Positions 12,791 through 25,600 of a DNA stretch of 64,000 nt are shown piece by piece. Source of the stretch: Sequoia sempervirens (taxonomy: Eukaryota; Streptophyta; Pinopsida; Cupressales; Cupressaceae); contig VDFB02195842.1 of the NCBI GenBank assembly GCA_007258455.2, positions 124,001 through 188,000 on the forward strand, in the 5' to 3' direction. Each line of letters starts with the position of its first letter. Position 1 is the first letter of the stretch. The translations under genes and the position numbers were made by a program. Below the pieces are notes generated by a model, which had not been told where the DNA came from, searched no databases, and saw only the letters and a program-made list of their open reading frames with translations.

Positions 12791-13700
12791 ACCTAAGATC
12801 ACCTTCTATGTTGAATCTTTGTTGGATGAAGAATAGAAGAACCTGGTAGCATTCCTGAAAGAGCATAGAGCTAACTTTGCATGGTCATACACAAACATGT
12901 CAGGGCTCGATATAGAAGTATTTGTGCATCATCTTGCAGTCTGTCCTGAAGCCAAGCCAGTCAAGCAGAAATTAAGGAAGATGCACCCTTAGATAGCACT
13001 TTTGGTGAAACTATAATTACAAAAGCTTCTTGACCTTGGATTCATCTGATGGATATATTATCCTGGGTGGGTTTCAAACCTGGTGCCAATCTCAAAACTA
13101 GATGGGGGCATTCAAATCTGCACTAATTTCAAGGACTTAAATAAGGCATGCCTGAAGGATGATTTCCCTCTTCCTAATATCGACCTCATTGTGGACTTAA
13201 CGACGAGGCATGAAATGTTGTCACTCATGGATGGATTTTTAGGATACAATCAAATCATGATCGCCAAGGAGGATCAACAGAAAACTACATTCACTTGTCC
13301 ATGGGGAACCTATTGTTGGAATGTGATGCCATTTGGGCTAAAGAATGTAGGATCAACCTATCAAAGAGCAATGACCCTCATCTTTCATGACATGATCTAC
13401 AAAACAATCAAAGACTATGTGGATGATATTTTGGAAAAATTAAAGAAAAGAAATGAGCACATACAAGTCTTGGGATCCATCTTTAATAGACTTGGAGAAT
13501 ACAAAGTAAGGCTAAATCCAAAAAAGTGTGTCTTCGGGGTCACATCAGGGAAACTTCTTGGCTTTATCATCTCACAAAGAGGGATAGAAATTGATCTAGC
13601 AAAGGTAAAATCCATCCTCGACATGGAACCACCACAAACAATAAAGTAGATGAGAGGGTTACAAGGAAGATTTTAGTCCATCAGGAGGTTCATAGCATAG
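12791..13700 (+). pseudogene. G1 reverse transcriptase, decayed
   Basis: Ty3/gypsy reverse transcriptase in one frame, with nonsense codons only. Visible blocks: WVSNLVPI and CTNFKDLNKAC (about 13065-13150), a LMDGF-GYNQI block (FMDAFSGYNQI in relatives), MPFGLKN-GSTYQR, and the catalytic YVDD at 13416-13427, which is intact. Next come KCVFGV-SGK-LGF and a connection segment (MRGLQGRF-SIRRFIA). Stops at 13647 and just after replace glutamine positions conserved in relatives (CAG to TAG). It would copy element RNA into DNA. It continues in frame into RNase H. Confidence 0.9.
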
Positions 13701-14215
13701 CTATTAGATAAAATCTACCCCCTTTCACATCTTCTCCATAAAGGAATAACTTACAAGTGGGATTAGAAGTGCGATAAAGCTTTCCAGAAAATCAAAGACT
13801 ATCTACTAACACCTCCAATGCTCATGCCACCAATACCGAACAAACCACGGATCTTGTATATCTCAGCAACATCAGTAGCTCTAGGAGCTCTTCTGGCACA
13901 ACATGATAAAAACGGAAAGGAAAGAGCTATCTACTACATCAATAGGACTTTGGTGGGCTATGAAATGAACTATTCACCCATTGAGAAAGCATGTTTAGCA
14001 ATTTTTTTTGCTTCACAAAAGTTTAGGCACTACATGTTGTCACATCAAATCAAACTTATTGCCAAGATCGACCCATTGAAATACTTGTTATCCAAAGAAA
14101 ATCTCATAGGGAGAATGGCCAAATGGGTAATGACCTTAACAGAGTTCCATATAGAGTATGTAGAATGCAAGGAAATCAAAGGAAAAGTTATTGTAGACCA
14201 ACTAGTAGAGGCAGC
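13701..14215 (+). pseudogene. G1 first RNase H domain, decayed
   Basis: Continues the RT frame. LYISATSVALGALLAQ, YYINRTL, NYSPIEKACLA and RHYMLSHQI are the RNase H segments of Ty3/gypsy pol; the usual catalytic Asp of LY-SVSD is missing here (S-A-T-S). It is followed by GRMAKW and EFHIEY, the normal end of the domain. It would remove RNA from the RNA/DNA hybrid. A stop near 13768 interrupts it upstream. Confidence 0.8.
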
Positions 14216-14279
14216 TATTTATGCAGAGAACCTTTTAATATTTGAGTTCCCTAGTGAATCAATATTCCTTATCAATCTC

Positions 14280-14695
14280 ATAGCTCAGTGGAAGATGTAC
14301 TTTGATGGATCGTTCACCCAACATGGATCAGGAGCAGGTATTCTTTTCATCACCCCTCAAGGTGATTGCATTCCAAAGTCATACCGGTTATCATTCCCTT
14401 GTACTAACAACATTGTTGAGTACGAAGCCTTAATCACAGGTTTAAGGATAGCGGTTCAATGGCATATACAAGAGATGAAAGTCTATGGAGACTCATAGTT
14501 GGTTATCAACCAAATCAATGACAACTATCAAACTAAGGATGATAATCTCACTCCTTACAAAAAGATGGTGGAGAGTCTTAAGGACCTTTTCATAGACATA
14601 ACTTTTGAGCAGATTCCTCACATGAAAAATCAAGCAACAAATGTAATGGCAACAATTGGATCATTGTTAGACATGTCAAACAACATCCTATAGGG
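14280..14695 (+). pseudogene. G1 second (archaeal-like) RNase H, decayed
   Basis: MYFDGSFTQHGSGAGI followed by SYRLSFPCTNNIVEYEAL, then VYGDS-LVINQI, is the second RNase H that marks the Tat lineage. The D-E-D residues (DGS, EYEAL, GDS) are all visible. A TAG after GDS (14496-14498) replaces a glutamine usual in relatives. This domain is the best single reason to assign G1 to Tat rather than to Athila or chromovirus lineages. Confidence 0.85.
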
Positions 14696-14929
14696 AAAAT
14701 TCTTGGTAGAACAACTTCTCATACCAACTTTTGAAATCCTTGAATCTGAATCTGTGTGTATCATTGTTGGTCCTAGATCCCCATGGTACCATAGCATCTT
14801 TACCTGCCTAAGTAGAGGAACCCTCCCATCCGATATCACCTCGAACCTTAAAAATACCTTTGTTAAAAAGGCATCCCAATTTGTGATCCTAGGTGATACC
14901 CTTTACCGTTAAAGCATCGAAGGGACATT

Positions 14930-15695
14930 GCTACAATGTCTCAACCAAGAGGAAGCCTTGACTGCTTTAACAGAAGTACATGATGGCATATGTGGTTCCC
15001 ATTCTAGCAGTATGAATTTAGCTAAGAAACTGTTGAGGATGGGGTACTATTGGCCAACCATGGAAAGGGAAGCTCATCAATATGTGTAGAAGTGTGTCTA
15101 GTGCCAACAACATGGAGATTTGATTCATGCCCCAACTCAGGAATTGCAACCAATGATCACACCTTGGCCTTTCTCGCAATGAGGACTTGACCTCATAGGA
15201 AAAATCACTCCAACCTCATCCAATGGCCACAAGTTTATAATAACTACTAAGTATTTTATCAAGTGGTTCGAATCCATTCCTATGACCTACATAACAGGGA
15301 AGCAAATTGCCAAGTTTATCTTAAACTATCCAATATGTCATTATGGTGTTCCATAAACCCTCATCTCAGATAATGGAACCCCCTTTAAGAATCAAGATTT
15401 GAAAGAGCTATGTCAAAGATTCAATATCCAACACCGATTCTCTACCCCATATTATCCCGAGGGCAATGGTCAAGCTGAGGCATCTTTTTAGGTAGGGGAT
15501 ATTGTCCTAAAGAAAAAATATAAGAACCTTCCAAATTAGGACAGCAAAGGAAAGTTTGAGCCTAATTGGTTGGGTCCCTTTGTCATCACAACAAGTTATG
15601 GATCAGGAGCATACCAATTGTCAACACCTAAAGGTGAACCCTTGCAGGAACCAACCAACAGCTTGCATCTTAAAAAAATTTATGCATATTCTTGA
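14930..15695 (+). pseudogene. G1 integrase with internal deletion, decayed
   Basis: The zinc-binding HHCC module has histidine codons at 14979 and 15000 and cysteine codons at 15093 and 15102. The catalytic D-D-E is present: DLIG (15189), SDNGTPF (15369) and GQAE (15477). Directly after GQAEAS the frame jumps to VGDIVLKK and the C-terminal GPF-type module (WLGPFVI, GAYQLST, SLHLKKIYA), ending at the TGA at 15693. About 100 or more residues found between these points in relatives are missing, so the copy has an in-frame internal deletion near 15480-15492. Stops and one Trp-to-stop change are also present. Confidence 0.85.
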
Positions 15696-18300
15696 AGGGT
15701 ATAAATCTAAAAATACAAAAAAAAAAAAAATGATCAAAATCCAAAAAAATGAGAAAAAGGATTGAAAAAGTAAAGAAAAATAATCGTCCTCTAGTGAAAA
15801 CCACTTCGATTGTGCTTTGGACAAGTACCTTTATGAAAACCTAGCAAACAGGTGCCTCACGTAAATAAAGCACCTCCATCTATTCTTTGGATCTTTATCC
15901 TTTATCCTATCATTCTTTTTATTCATCCATCGCCCCATCTACGTCTCTATCATAGCTTTATATTGTAAAGTATCGTATCCCATTAGTACTACTTGGCATA
16001 TTCCAAAGGTTAGTTTGTCCTACCTATATCAAGGTAGTCTATTGTGTCAGGCTGGGGAAAATTCATTATGAATCATATTAGGTTCTTGTATATCTTAACG
16101 GTTATTAGAAAACATCAAAAACATTCATAAAATCTTATTGGAAAATCCGAAAAACATTCATAAAACTTCATCAAAATCCAAAAAAATTTGCAAAATCCTA
16201 TACAACTAAAATCCAAAAACATTCAAAAAATTGTAAAGGGAAAAATCCAAAACATCCAAATCATATCAAAAACCATAAAAAGATTGAACATCAAAAATCC
16301 AAAAACAAAGTCATGTCAGTCGAACTATGAGTCTCTGAGCTTGAACATAGGCAAGGCTATCTTTGATCAGCCCCCTAGATAGCCTAGGTCAGTTCTCTAG
16401 GAGTCTATCATAATAAACTGGCATCCCTCAACTATTAATATCTCATGTTCAATAAGTTGTTTCATTCAAACTACATGGTCTCTAAGTATATAATGTAGGC
16501 AAGGCTTATCTTTGATCAGCCCCCGAGGCCCCTGGGATTGGTCTTTTAGGTTAGGTTCTTGGTCAAAATTCAGAAATTCCCTAAACATTTGGGTAACAGA
16601 AAATCCCAAAAACATTTGAAAACTCATAAAATACAAAACACTTAGAAAACATTCAAAAGACCTAACCAGCATCAAATATCCTTGAAAAACCCTAAACAAC
16701 CTCAAATAACTGAAAACCAAAAAATTCACATAAACTTTCAAAAAGACCAAAAACAACCTCAAAACATTTTCAAAATACCAAAAACATTGAAATATTCCAA
16801 AAAATCCAAAACCATCCATCCCATTTCGCTTTCACCCATAATAAATCAATCGTCATCTCCAACCTTTGGCAAAAAAAATAGAAAGCAAGCATCGCAAGTC
16901 ATCAAGTGAAAACTTAAGTGTCAAAATCTAAAGTCTAAATCATAGGTAAATGCGTCAGTAAATTTTATATCAACAGCTTATCATTAGCATCATCATCCTA
17001 CATTAAGCCATCTAATCAACATGTCCTAGGATGTATCCTTCTTGTGATGGACATCAACATCAGACATCACCTTAGCTAAAATAAACTGGCAAGAGATATA
17101 GATAACATTGACTGTTTGTCTTTGTTTTTTTCTTATGATTTATCTTAATGACCCATTTTGAGGACCTCTCGATGATTTCTATCTAAAAATATTTAGAGAG
17201 AAAGGAATGGGGCATCGATCATTATCTTTCATTTTTTGTGCTTGTGGGTATTCTTGTAACATAATCTTGGCGCATACTTGCTTAGTTGTGTGTAGGAAGG
17301 TTGTTTGGAGTATGTTGTTGACTATTGCATATGCTTTGGTCGAATATATTCTAAGCTTCTAACTTACATTCCAATGAGGTTTTTGTATGTCAAGGTGTGA
17401 AAAAGAACTATCCTATCTATTTTTAGAGTCAAAGTTCATTACACTAGATACAACGTTGTCCTAGTTATTAACACCTTGATGCATCATTTCTATGTGTTAT
17501 ATCAAACAATAAGGAACGATGGAAAATCCCAATCTCGAGATATGAGAAAATCATCATGCATTCATCATAATCATGCATTTCCCATCACCATCTCTAATAA
17601 AGTCTTGGTGGATCATAGACTTGTTGGATCTCTTGAAGCAATCATCGAAATCAATGGTCATTCATCTTATTTCTTCTATCTTCTCTTTGTGCTAACCTGG
17701 TATCATGAAAATCAACAAAAACATCATCAATGCATCTATCTTGCATCCACAAATCATCAACATATATACATCTTGCATCATCATAGCATAATCATTGCAT
17801 AGGTCATAGCATATCATAAAACATACATCCTGCATTATCATTTAAGGTCCAACAAATAATATAGATTTATTATTTTAAGGACTTAAATTGTTGCACACAT
17901 ATCATCCACATACATTGCATTATCATATCATAACCATAAAACATTTGCATCCATACATCCATATGCATCGTCATCATCATAAAACTGTATAAGAAAATAC
18001 ACAAAAAGAAATGCATCCATATCATTTGCAGATGCATCACATAAACATATGAAAAAGATAATGAAAGAGAATATAACATTGCATCCATCTATATCATAAC
18101 ATCGCATATTATCGCATATAATCGCATATCGCATAGGCATAAGTAAAGTGCATCTATACATGATAAAATATAAGCATAAGCATATCATCTCGTAGCATAT
18201 GCATCCATACAATCATAAACATGAAATAAGATGAACACATCACATCACATCAAATCTGTATCATATATATATCAAAAAATCATGACTGTCATGGTACAAT
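15696..18300. other. G1 post-pol tail: A-rich repeats, direct repeat pair and CAT-rich block
   Basis: No gene recognised. Two blocks (about 16085-16315 and 16560-16815) are built from degenerate AAAAACATTCAWAAA / CCAAAAACATT words. Between them a segment with GGCAAGGCT-ATCTTTGATCAG occurs twice (about 16350-16376 and 16500-16525). From about 17530 to 18260 the plus strand is rich in CAT/ATC words, including ATCGCATAT repeats near 18100. Such repeat-rich tails between pol and the 3' LTR are common in long Tat elements. Confidence 0.65.
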
Positions 18301-18504
18301 ATCTAAATCAGTGTGTGTATATTGATCATAAATACAATATCCACAAGGCTATCAAAAAGGATCCTATGAATGTATATCTATATAAAAGAATCAGGAAATG
18401 ATAGAAACATGTCTGTATAATTGAGCTAGCCTTGATGGTTGCTCCCCTCTCCATTCTATCTCTCAGGTTGATCCTCTGCTCTAACATGAGCCTCGGTCCT
18501 CTAG

Positions 18505-19329
18505 GAATAATTAGGTTGTCTAAGAATTTTGGGGACATCTCTATGATAATCCATCCTATAATAGGCTACCTCAGTCACAACCTCTCTATATAATCTCGCG
18601 AAGACTATCTGCCCCTGGGATGCAACTGTCATTGTCTTGAGCTGCTGGCATCGCCCGACCTCCTATGCTAACCACATCTCAACAATCTTTCTAAGCTGCC
18701 GCTCATGGTCCCACTCTTCCATGAAAACTTGTACCTACTACAGTTCCTAATCCCTCTTAGTAGTAATAGCTAAAATCTATTGGCGGGCTTGTTCCTGCTC
18801 ACCCGTAATGATCTAAACGTGTTGTTGCAGCTGTTGAATTTGCAAATCTTGAGGATCCAGTGGTGGTGGATGAACTGGCTCCTACTAAATAGGAGGTTGT
18901 TGACCCACTGGTGGTGCCCCGGGGATCTTCCAATCCTTTCAATCTTGGCCATCCTATCCCCTGCCTCTGCTCCTACCTCTACCTACGCCCCTCCCTGTAG
19001 GTTTCCCTCGTGGAGGAGCACCCACTAGATTTTTCAACCTATGAGGGGGGGTGAATCATGCATCATATGTAGGCAACATCTACACATATGTCTCTCCTTG
19101 GTCATAAGCCCATGGCTAGTTAACCAACTACCGAAAAAACCTCAACCACCTTAGGAGTTGGGATCGTAGGTCCCCACGTGGGAACCTCTCAAGATGATCT
19201 GGCAAAGATGGCCATGTATGCATCGTCTAGCCTATCTTGTTGCTCATCAAACTATCAGGACACTTGTTTTTAAAAATATTTCTCTATAATCATGTGCTCT
19301 CGACCCTACATATACTGGGTCTATTTGGC
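18505..19329 (-). pseudogene. Antisense PMD frame of G1, C-terminal part
   Basis: Minus-strand continuation of the PMD frame beyond T1. Reading across the T1 target site restores one frame (FFAK, then TQYM). Next comes a helical stretch with FDEQQDRLDDAYMAIFARSS, then after a frame change a glutamine-rich heptad-like segment (DLQIQQLQQHV, EQEQARQ, MEEWDHERQLRKIVEMW), probably a coiled coil. It ends near PKILRQPNYS. Most stops are TAG or TGA where CAG or CGA fits. In known PMD proteins a charged helical tail after the domain is common; its function here is unknown. Confidence 0.65.
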
Positions 19330-20929
19330 TGTAAACAAAGATTTTGGCACCCAAATGCTTTCTTGCACTTCTAGGGTTTTTCACCTAAAAGGAGAAAGAT
19401 GGGCCAAAATGGGCAATGTCTACACTCAAAATCAATGCAAGGATGGATGCAATATGCCTAAATACAATTTCCTAATGTGATAAACTAAAAAAATAAAGAT
19501 GATTATTAATATAAAATTTAAGATATGCAAGATGTTGGAAAACATAGTGATGTATGCAAAATGACCTAAGAATGCAAGCAAACAATAACATAATTAAACA
19601 AGACTAGAGAGGTGCACCTAGAAATTGAACTCTAATGTAGAGAGGCTCTGAATTCCTATAGATTTTGATGTTGGAGCCAACTAGGACACTTACACCAAGT
19701 TGGGCGACATAGTCCTGTTTCGGGGAGATTTTGGGGGAATAGGTTTCTGCCAAATGGGTACTAAGAAATGTAAGTCACTTTTCAGGCATGGCAATGGGAC
19801 TAATTCTCCACAAATGGTGACTTAGTCCACTTGGGAATCTCAAGAAATTTAGGATAGGAATCTATAACTTTCAGTATGTACTTCCCTTACTAATAGGTGT
19901 CTGGTTTAGAAACTGTAGAAAATGGGTTGAAAGAGGTCTCCAAGCTCCAATTAGGGATTTGTTGACTTGAATGACTTTGATATATTTTTGAAAAAAATTT
20001 AACACTTTCCTCTTTGATAAATCTGCATGCAAGACCTGCAAACACACATGCAAAGAGGGGGAAAAGGGTTAAGGGTTAGAGAATAGGGGTTTTCCTTGGT
20101 CAAACCCCAATTTGGTAATCAAACCCTAGATAATGAAATGAAATAAAGAGATAATGATGAGTGAATAACATGCGATGTCACAAACTCACCAAACCCTTGA
20201 TGTTGAAATCTAAAGATATGCAACAAGATGCTCCAATGGATGCTTGAAAGTACTTAGAATGCTTGAGAATTGCTTGATAATTTCTTGAATGATTAAGTGA
20301 ATGAATGGGGGTAAAAATGAGAGAAAATTCCTTTATTTATACTTGATTTTCTAATATTTCTCAAAAATAACACATCATAGGCTGACCTTAAGGTCAAGAG
20401 AATAAAATCATGCCAAAAAATTAAAATTATTTTGACTTTTGTGCCCAGTGGGACTAAGTCGCCCCAGGTGGTGACTAGGTCCCACCAGGGTAATTTTACT
20501 GGGTGTCAGGGATTGAAGTGTATTTAATGTTGTTTAATGGGAATATTCTCAAAAATACACTTAAGTATAGCTGAAAAGTGCATTAAGGGGTCATTTAAAC
20601 ATAAGAAAGGGTTGAATTAGTGATGACAGGTCTAGAAAAGCATGAGAGTTTGTTACAACACTTTGAAATAAGACTTGGTAAGTGATAAAAAGGGTTTATT
20701 TAAGTAAATTATAATGAAAGGGTCCTAGAAAAGTGTGAAAGTGGGTTACAACACTTCACAACACTTTTACAAGACATCCTAGAATTCTTAATGATTCTCA
20801 AGGGTCCAATACCTAATGTGAATGTGTTGGCCACATTACAACATTAAATCTAGGAAAAATCAAGCCAAAGTCCACTAGGAGGGCCTAAACATGAGAAAAA
20901 GTAGAAGGGTTATTTTTTTTGTGTCCACA
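19330..20929 (-). repeat. T1 3' LTR (left on plus strand)
   Basis: 1600 bp, highly similar to 26428-28019 with a few small indels. Preceded by the duplication TTGGC. It contains a TATA-like TATAAATA on the minus strand near 20340, matching the one in the 5' LTR. Confidence 0.9.
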
Positions 20930-20950
20930 GTTAGCCCCCACTTTTGTGAG
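20930..20950 (-). other. T1 polypurine tract
   Basis: On the minus strand AAAAGTGGGGGCTAAC directly abuts the 3' LTR (which begins TGTGGACA on that strand). This is the typical plant Ty3/gypsy polypurine tract and fixes the element's orientation. Confidence 0.85.
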
Positions 20951-22665
20951 AGGATGAACCTACTTCAAACTCACACTAAAGTAGTCGAACATGCATATCA
21001 AGAGGGGTTTCAATGAACTAATGCTAGCAAGATAAGATAACAATGATCAAGAGGGATGATCAAGCCCCTAGGATGAAGTTCCCATGCAAACCAAACATAA
21101 GCGCAAGAAATACACATGAGAATGATGTAAATGAAGAGGGAGAGAGGAAAGAGAGAGTTAGATCAAGATTCAATCATTTTTCCATCTCGTTGTGGATCAA
21201 ATCTAGGTTGTTTGTATGGAAAAATAAATGAATACTCACTCTGAGGTGACAGAACTCATGGTTGTCCGCTGGGTGAGAAGGCGAAAAAGGTGAGAAACAT
21301 ACACTCATGGCTGGTATGCACTCACACATATGTAGGTGGCCATGGGGAAACATCATGCCTTGAAATTGGCTTCCCACTCAACCATACCAAAGTTATACCT
21401 CCTGATAGCTTTAATAAGGTACCACAAAATAAAATGACATTTCAAGCTTCATGAGACAATCAAAGCTTCGTATGCTTAGAGCTCATGAACAAATGTGATG
21501 GCACTACAGGCATGCAAGTTGTGTTATGCAAGGTGGCCATATAACAAATGCAAAATCCAACATGCAAAAGATGTTCAAAATATTCTTGCTTAGTTCGTGT
21601 GAGGTATTTAACTTAGGGAACATTGTATCTAATGTCTCCAAGAGAGGACCAATCAAAGAATAGAGAATTTAGAACCTAGGGGATGTAGTGTGTCGCATCA
21701 AGCCACCAAGAGGAATGTAATATACTAAGATTGATCACATTCATGAAGGACACCACACCCAATGTCATCCACAAAGCGACAAACACATCATATGAAATAA
21801 GAAGGTTGCACTAAGAACCAAGAAAAAGGAAAAATGTAAAGGAATAATGCCAATGTATGCCCCCACTTTAACGAATTGCTACACACCATACTATGAGAAA
21901 TTACTTTAAAGTAACAAAGGAAAATAATGCAAACAAGAAATAAGACATGAGAGCCAACTTGGAAAGCCCCTATGCCAAACCATACATTTCCAAGTAAGGC
22001 TACGTCATGTGAGAGAAAGAAAAAATAAAAAGGACAGAGTTGCCCCCAAAATGAAAACACCAAGCACATAAGGGATCTATGGATTTGAGGTCAGTATGTT
22101 CATTGCTGCAATGTTTTGTAAAGAGCTCAGAACTATCATCATTCCCCAAATACATAGAACTAGAAGAATGACACAAAGACAATGAAAAAAAGAAAAAGAA
22201 AGATCCGTTTGGGTCAACATGGAAGAGACATAGTATGTCTCGACACTTTGCATCATCACCAAAAGGAAAACACAAGCAAATGAAAATGAAAAAGCGAAAG
22301 AAAATGAAAAATATTTTGGGTTAACATGAAGGAGACATTTCGGTCTCAATGCCTTGCGTCATCCCCAAAAGGAAAACATAAGAAAAAGACAAAAGAAAAG
22401 AAAAGGGGATTTTTGGGTCAACATGAAAGAGATAGTTTGGTCTTAATTCCTTGCGTCATCCCCAAAAGAAAAACATAAGAAAAAGACAAAAGACAAAAAC
22501 GGAAGCGATGTACGACATATAGAAGAATGAAGGTACAAATGGAAGAATGTCACAAAGAGAAAGAAAACATCAAATGACACATCATGGGGGAACACGTTAC
22601 ACATATGCAAGCACACAAAAGAAAAAGAAAAATAAAATGCAAAAGACTAGTAAGGCAGATGCAAG
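20951..22665 (-). other. T1 non-coding tail between coding region and 3' LTR
   Basis: About 1.7 kb, A-rich on plus, without a supported gene. It holds the three-copy tandem repeat at 22208-22468. Short open frames on both strands have no family motif. Its length and lack of RT or integrase motifs show that pol is absent from T1 rather than hidden. Confidence 0.65.
22208..22468 (-). repeat. Three-copy repeat (about 100-bp period) in the T1 3' tail, shared with R
   Basis: Copies at about 22208-22264, 22315-22370 and 22411-22468. Read on plus, each has TTTGGGTYAACATG, a GAGA-type segment, then TTGCGTCATCCCCAAAA or near variants; A-rich spacers separate them. The minus-strand version (TTTTGGGGATGACGCAAGG ... 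CATGTTAACCCAAA) recurs in element R at 45796-45851, also before its 3' LTR. Confidence 0.8.
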
Positions 22666-25600
22666 TCAACTGTCAAGCAAGTCATTTGCCTCCCAATCAT
22701 GTCCAAGATATGTCGAGGGTAGACAACTATCCAAAGGAACAAGTGAAAGTGTCGAACTAGGGGAAGTACCAGGTTCTACACTTGTTGTAGGAGATTTTCC
22801 ATTTAAGCTCATGGAAGAGGAAAATAATGTATTCAGATCATTATGCACCTCTTCATCTATTTTAGTAATCTCATCACCGTTATCCAAGTTAATCATGACA
22901 GGAGAACAGAGGATAATGTCCAATGAAGGGTGTATCACGAGTTGTGGTTGTTTTATGGGATCATCTTGTTGTGATTGGGGAGGAGGGTCGTCATGCATTG
23001 CTTATGTCAAGTGTGGATTTTGATTTTCTTTATTTTCTTCATCTTGTGACTTGTGAGCAAGGGCACGACGTCGACACCTACACTCCCTAGCTCCTCAGTT
23101 TCTGTTGGTTTTATTGTCAAGTTGTGCTTGTGAAGGAGTGGGTTGATCAACCATTGGTTGCTTTTCTTCCCTAAAGGGAGTAACAAAAGAAACCATGGAA
23201 GGTTGTTCATCTACTTTCTCCTTTTCCTTATAAACTTGTTTTATACGAGGAGGTATGACGAAGTTATGATCATTATCTTGCGATCGCTTGGACAATGTGG
23301 GGGAGGTTTCAGGTGTTGGTTGAGTTTGATGGGTGGGTTCTTGTTCAAGTTGAAGCATTGTTTCATCTAGGATAGGAGTGTCGGAAGTGGATAGGGACAT
23401 GTTGCAGAGAGACAATTATGCAATTTTCTTTGCTTTAAACTTTTGGTAAGCAATGAAAAAGAAGTCTTTGTGAGGCGTTATAGGTTCCATGGGCTCGAGA
23501 CAAAGGGATTATAAGGAGAAGTTTCCTTTAGAAGATAAAGGGTTAAAGCCACTATGGTGAATAGTGAATATGTCATTTTCAAGCAGAAACTTTAAACATT
23601 TGTGTATGACCAAAGGGACAACTTTCATTAAGTGAAGCCATGGATGGCCTAGCTGCAAACGAAATTGGTCTAACTGTGGGATGATGGAGAATGTAACATC
23701 CACTATTTTAGGTCCTATTTGTAATGGAAATACAATTGATCCTATTGTAGGGCAAGCAAAACCATTGTTTGTTTTGATCCATGCTTTTGGTTTACCATAA
23801 TCATCTTGATAAATATCATGTAATAACAAAAATTCCTCAGTGATCACATTCTTGCCATAGGCGGGATCTATGAGTATCCCATTAGTGGGCTTATCATAAA
23901 TACGATCGGCTATGTAAAGAGGACCATTGGGAAGATTTGGAAGGATTTCCTTAGAGGAGAAAGTAATATCAAGAGATTTCTTATGTTGGCCCTTATGAGG
24001 GATAACGTCACCTACCATTTCATCCATAGGATTAATAGTGGTAATATGTGGAATAGGATCAGGATGTTCAATATCTATATGAATATTCATCACATCATTA
24101 TTTTGAGTTTTGCTAGCTTTGACAAATGACACATTATGTTTGGGCATGGGATCAACAAAAATTTGCAAATTTTGATTTGGAGGGGCAACAAACTTATTGC
24201 CTTGAACATCAACATTTGAAATGGATAGATGACCATAATCAATGAGGTCTTGCATGAGATGTTTAAGACACTTACAATTTTCTGTATCATGTCTATTTTG
24301 TCTATGATAATGACAATAAGCATTGGGTTTAAAGGTTGGAGGTAAAGGCTTAGTAGGATCGAGTAGTTTAATAGTAGGTAAAGTAATCATTTGTTGCTAT
24401 ATAAGTTGGGATATTTTGTTATGAAGAGTGTCTGGTAAAGGTGTAAAATATCATTTTAGATCTCTGTAACTATAAGGTATCGTGACTTTAACAACTGCTA
24501 CTTGGTTGTTGATGGGTTGAGTTTGTTTTTGAGGGGGACTGAACTATAAAAACCCTTTGTTTTGTTTTCTAAATGGTTGTGAATTGTTTGGATTGGCATA
24601 ATTAGTTTTCTCAGCTCGGCTAGAAGTGGACTTGGCATCTCGACTACTAACCGAGTTGTGATAATCACAAAGGGCGGTACACAAGTGCATAAAGGATGGA
24701 AATTTCATCATTGTGAGCTTGTCTTGAAGTTTAGTTTGTATTTTTTCCATAAACATCTCCTGAAGATGTGGATCGAGAATTGTGACATCGATTTGAGAGT
24801 AAAGAGATTGGTATCGTGAGATAAAATCAATTATCTTTTCCTCTTCATGTTGTTTGCATCTCATTAAATCGAACAAGGTCTTCTTTGGAGTCATATGCAC
24901 TTGGAAATGATTTATAAATGCATCAACTAGTTCACTGAATAAATGAATTGAATTGTTTGGTAAGGATGAAAACCATTCTAAGGCAGTATCTTTTAAAGTC
25001 CTAGGAAACAGTTTTTCCAATAGTTTATGGTCAAGGAAAAAGTCACTACATAAGGCAGTGTAAGCATTAACATGGTTAGAAGGATCACCCTTCCCTCCAT
25101 ATTTCTCAAATCTCGACAGTTCTATTCCTTGTGGCATCAGTGTTCACAGGATTTCCAAAGATAGTGGGTTGCTTCAGACATAATAAGCAGGTGGTCCATT
25201 TTGGTTTTGGTTGATGGTGGATATTTGTTTTTGCATGGAGAAGATGGTTTGGAAAAGTTGCATTATGAGAGGGTCAGTGTAGGTGGTAGGAGGTGGAAGG
25301 GAAAGTGGTGATGGAGTGTATGTAGTGGAAAGGAAAGTGAAGGGGATGCTTATAGATGGTATGGTGGAAGAGGAGAGAACATGTGATGCCACATAAGAAT
25401 TAGGAATGCTAGCAAGAATAGTCGAGGAAGGAATGACATTGATAACTTGTTGCATTGTTGTTGTGACTTGAGGGGTGGTGTAAGTAGGTATGGATGCCAC
25501 TGTGGAGGGAGGAGTGTTAGGTCCTCCTTGGTTAACCACAATGTTTGTTGGTTGGGATGCACTAGAGGTGGAAGGAGCATGTTTGTTTCATATCTCAGCA

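Noticed and set aside
17476..18212. Frames of 70-108 codons rich in His, Tyr, Met, Cys
   Set aside because: Translation of the CAT-rich repeat tract in the G1 tail.
22547..23023. 158-codon plus-strand frame
   Set aside because: Antisense shadow of the T1 gag-protease extension on the minus strand.
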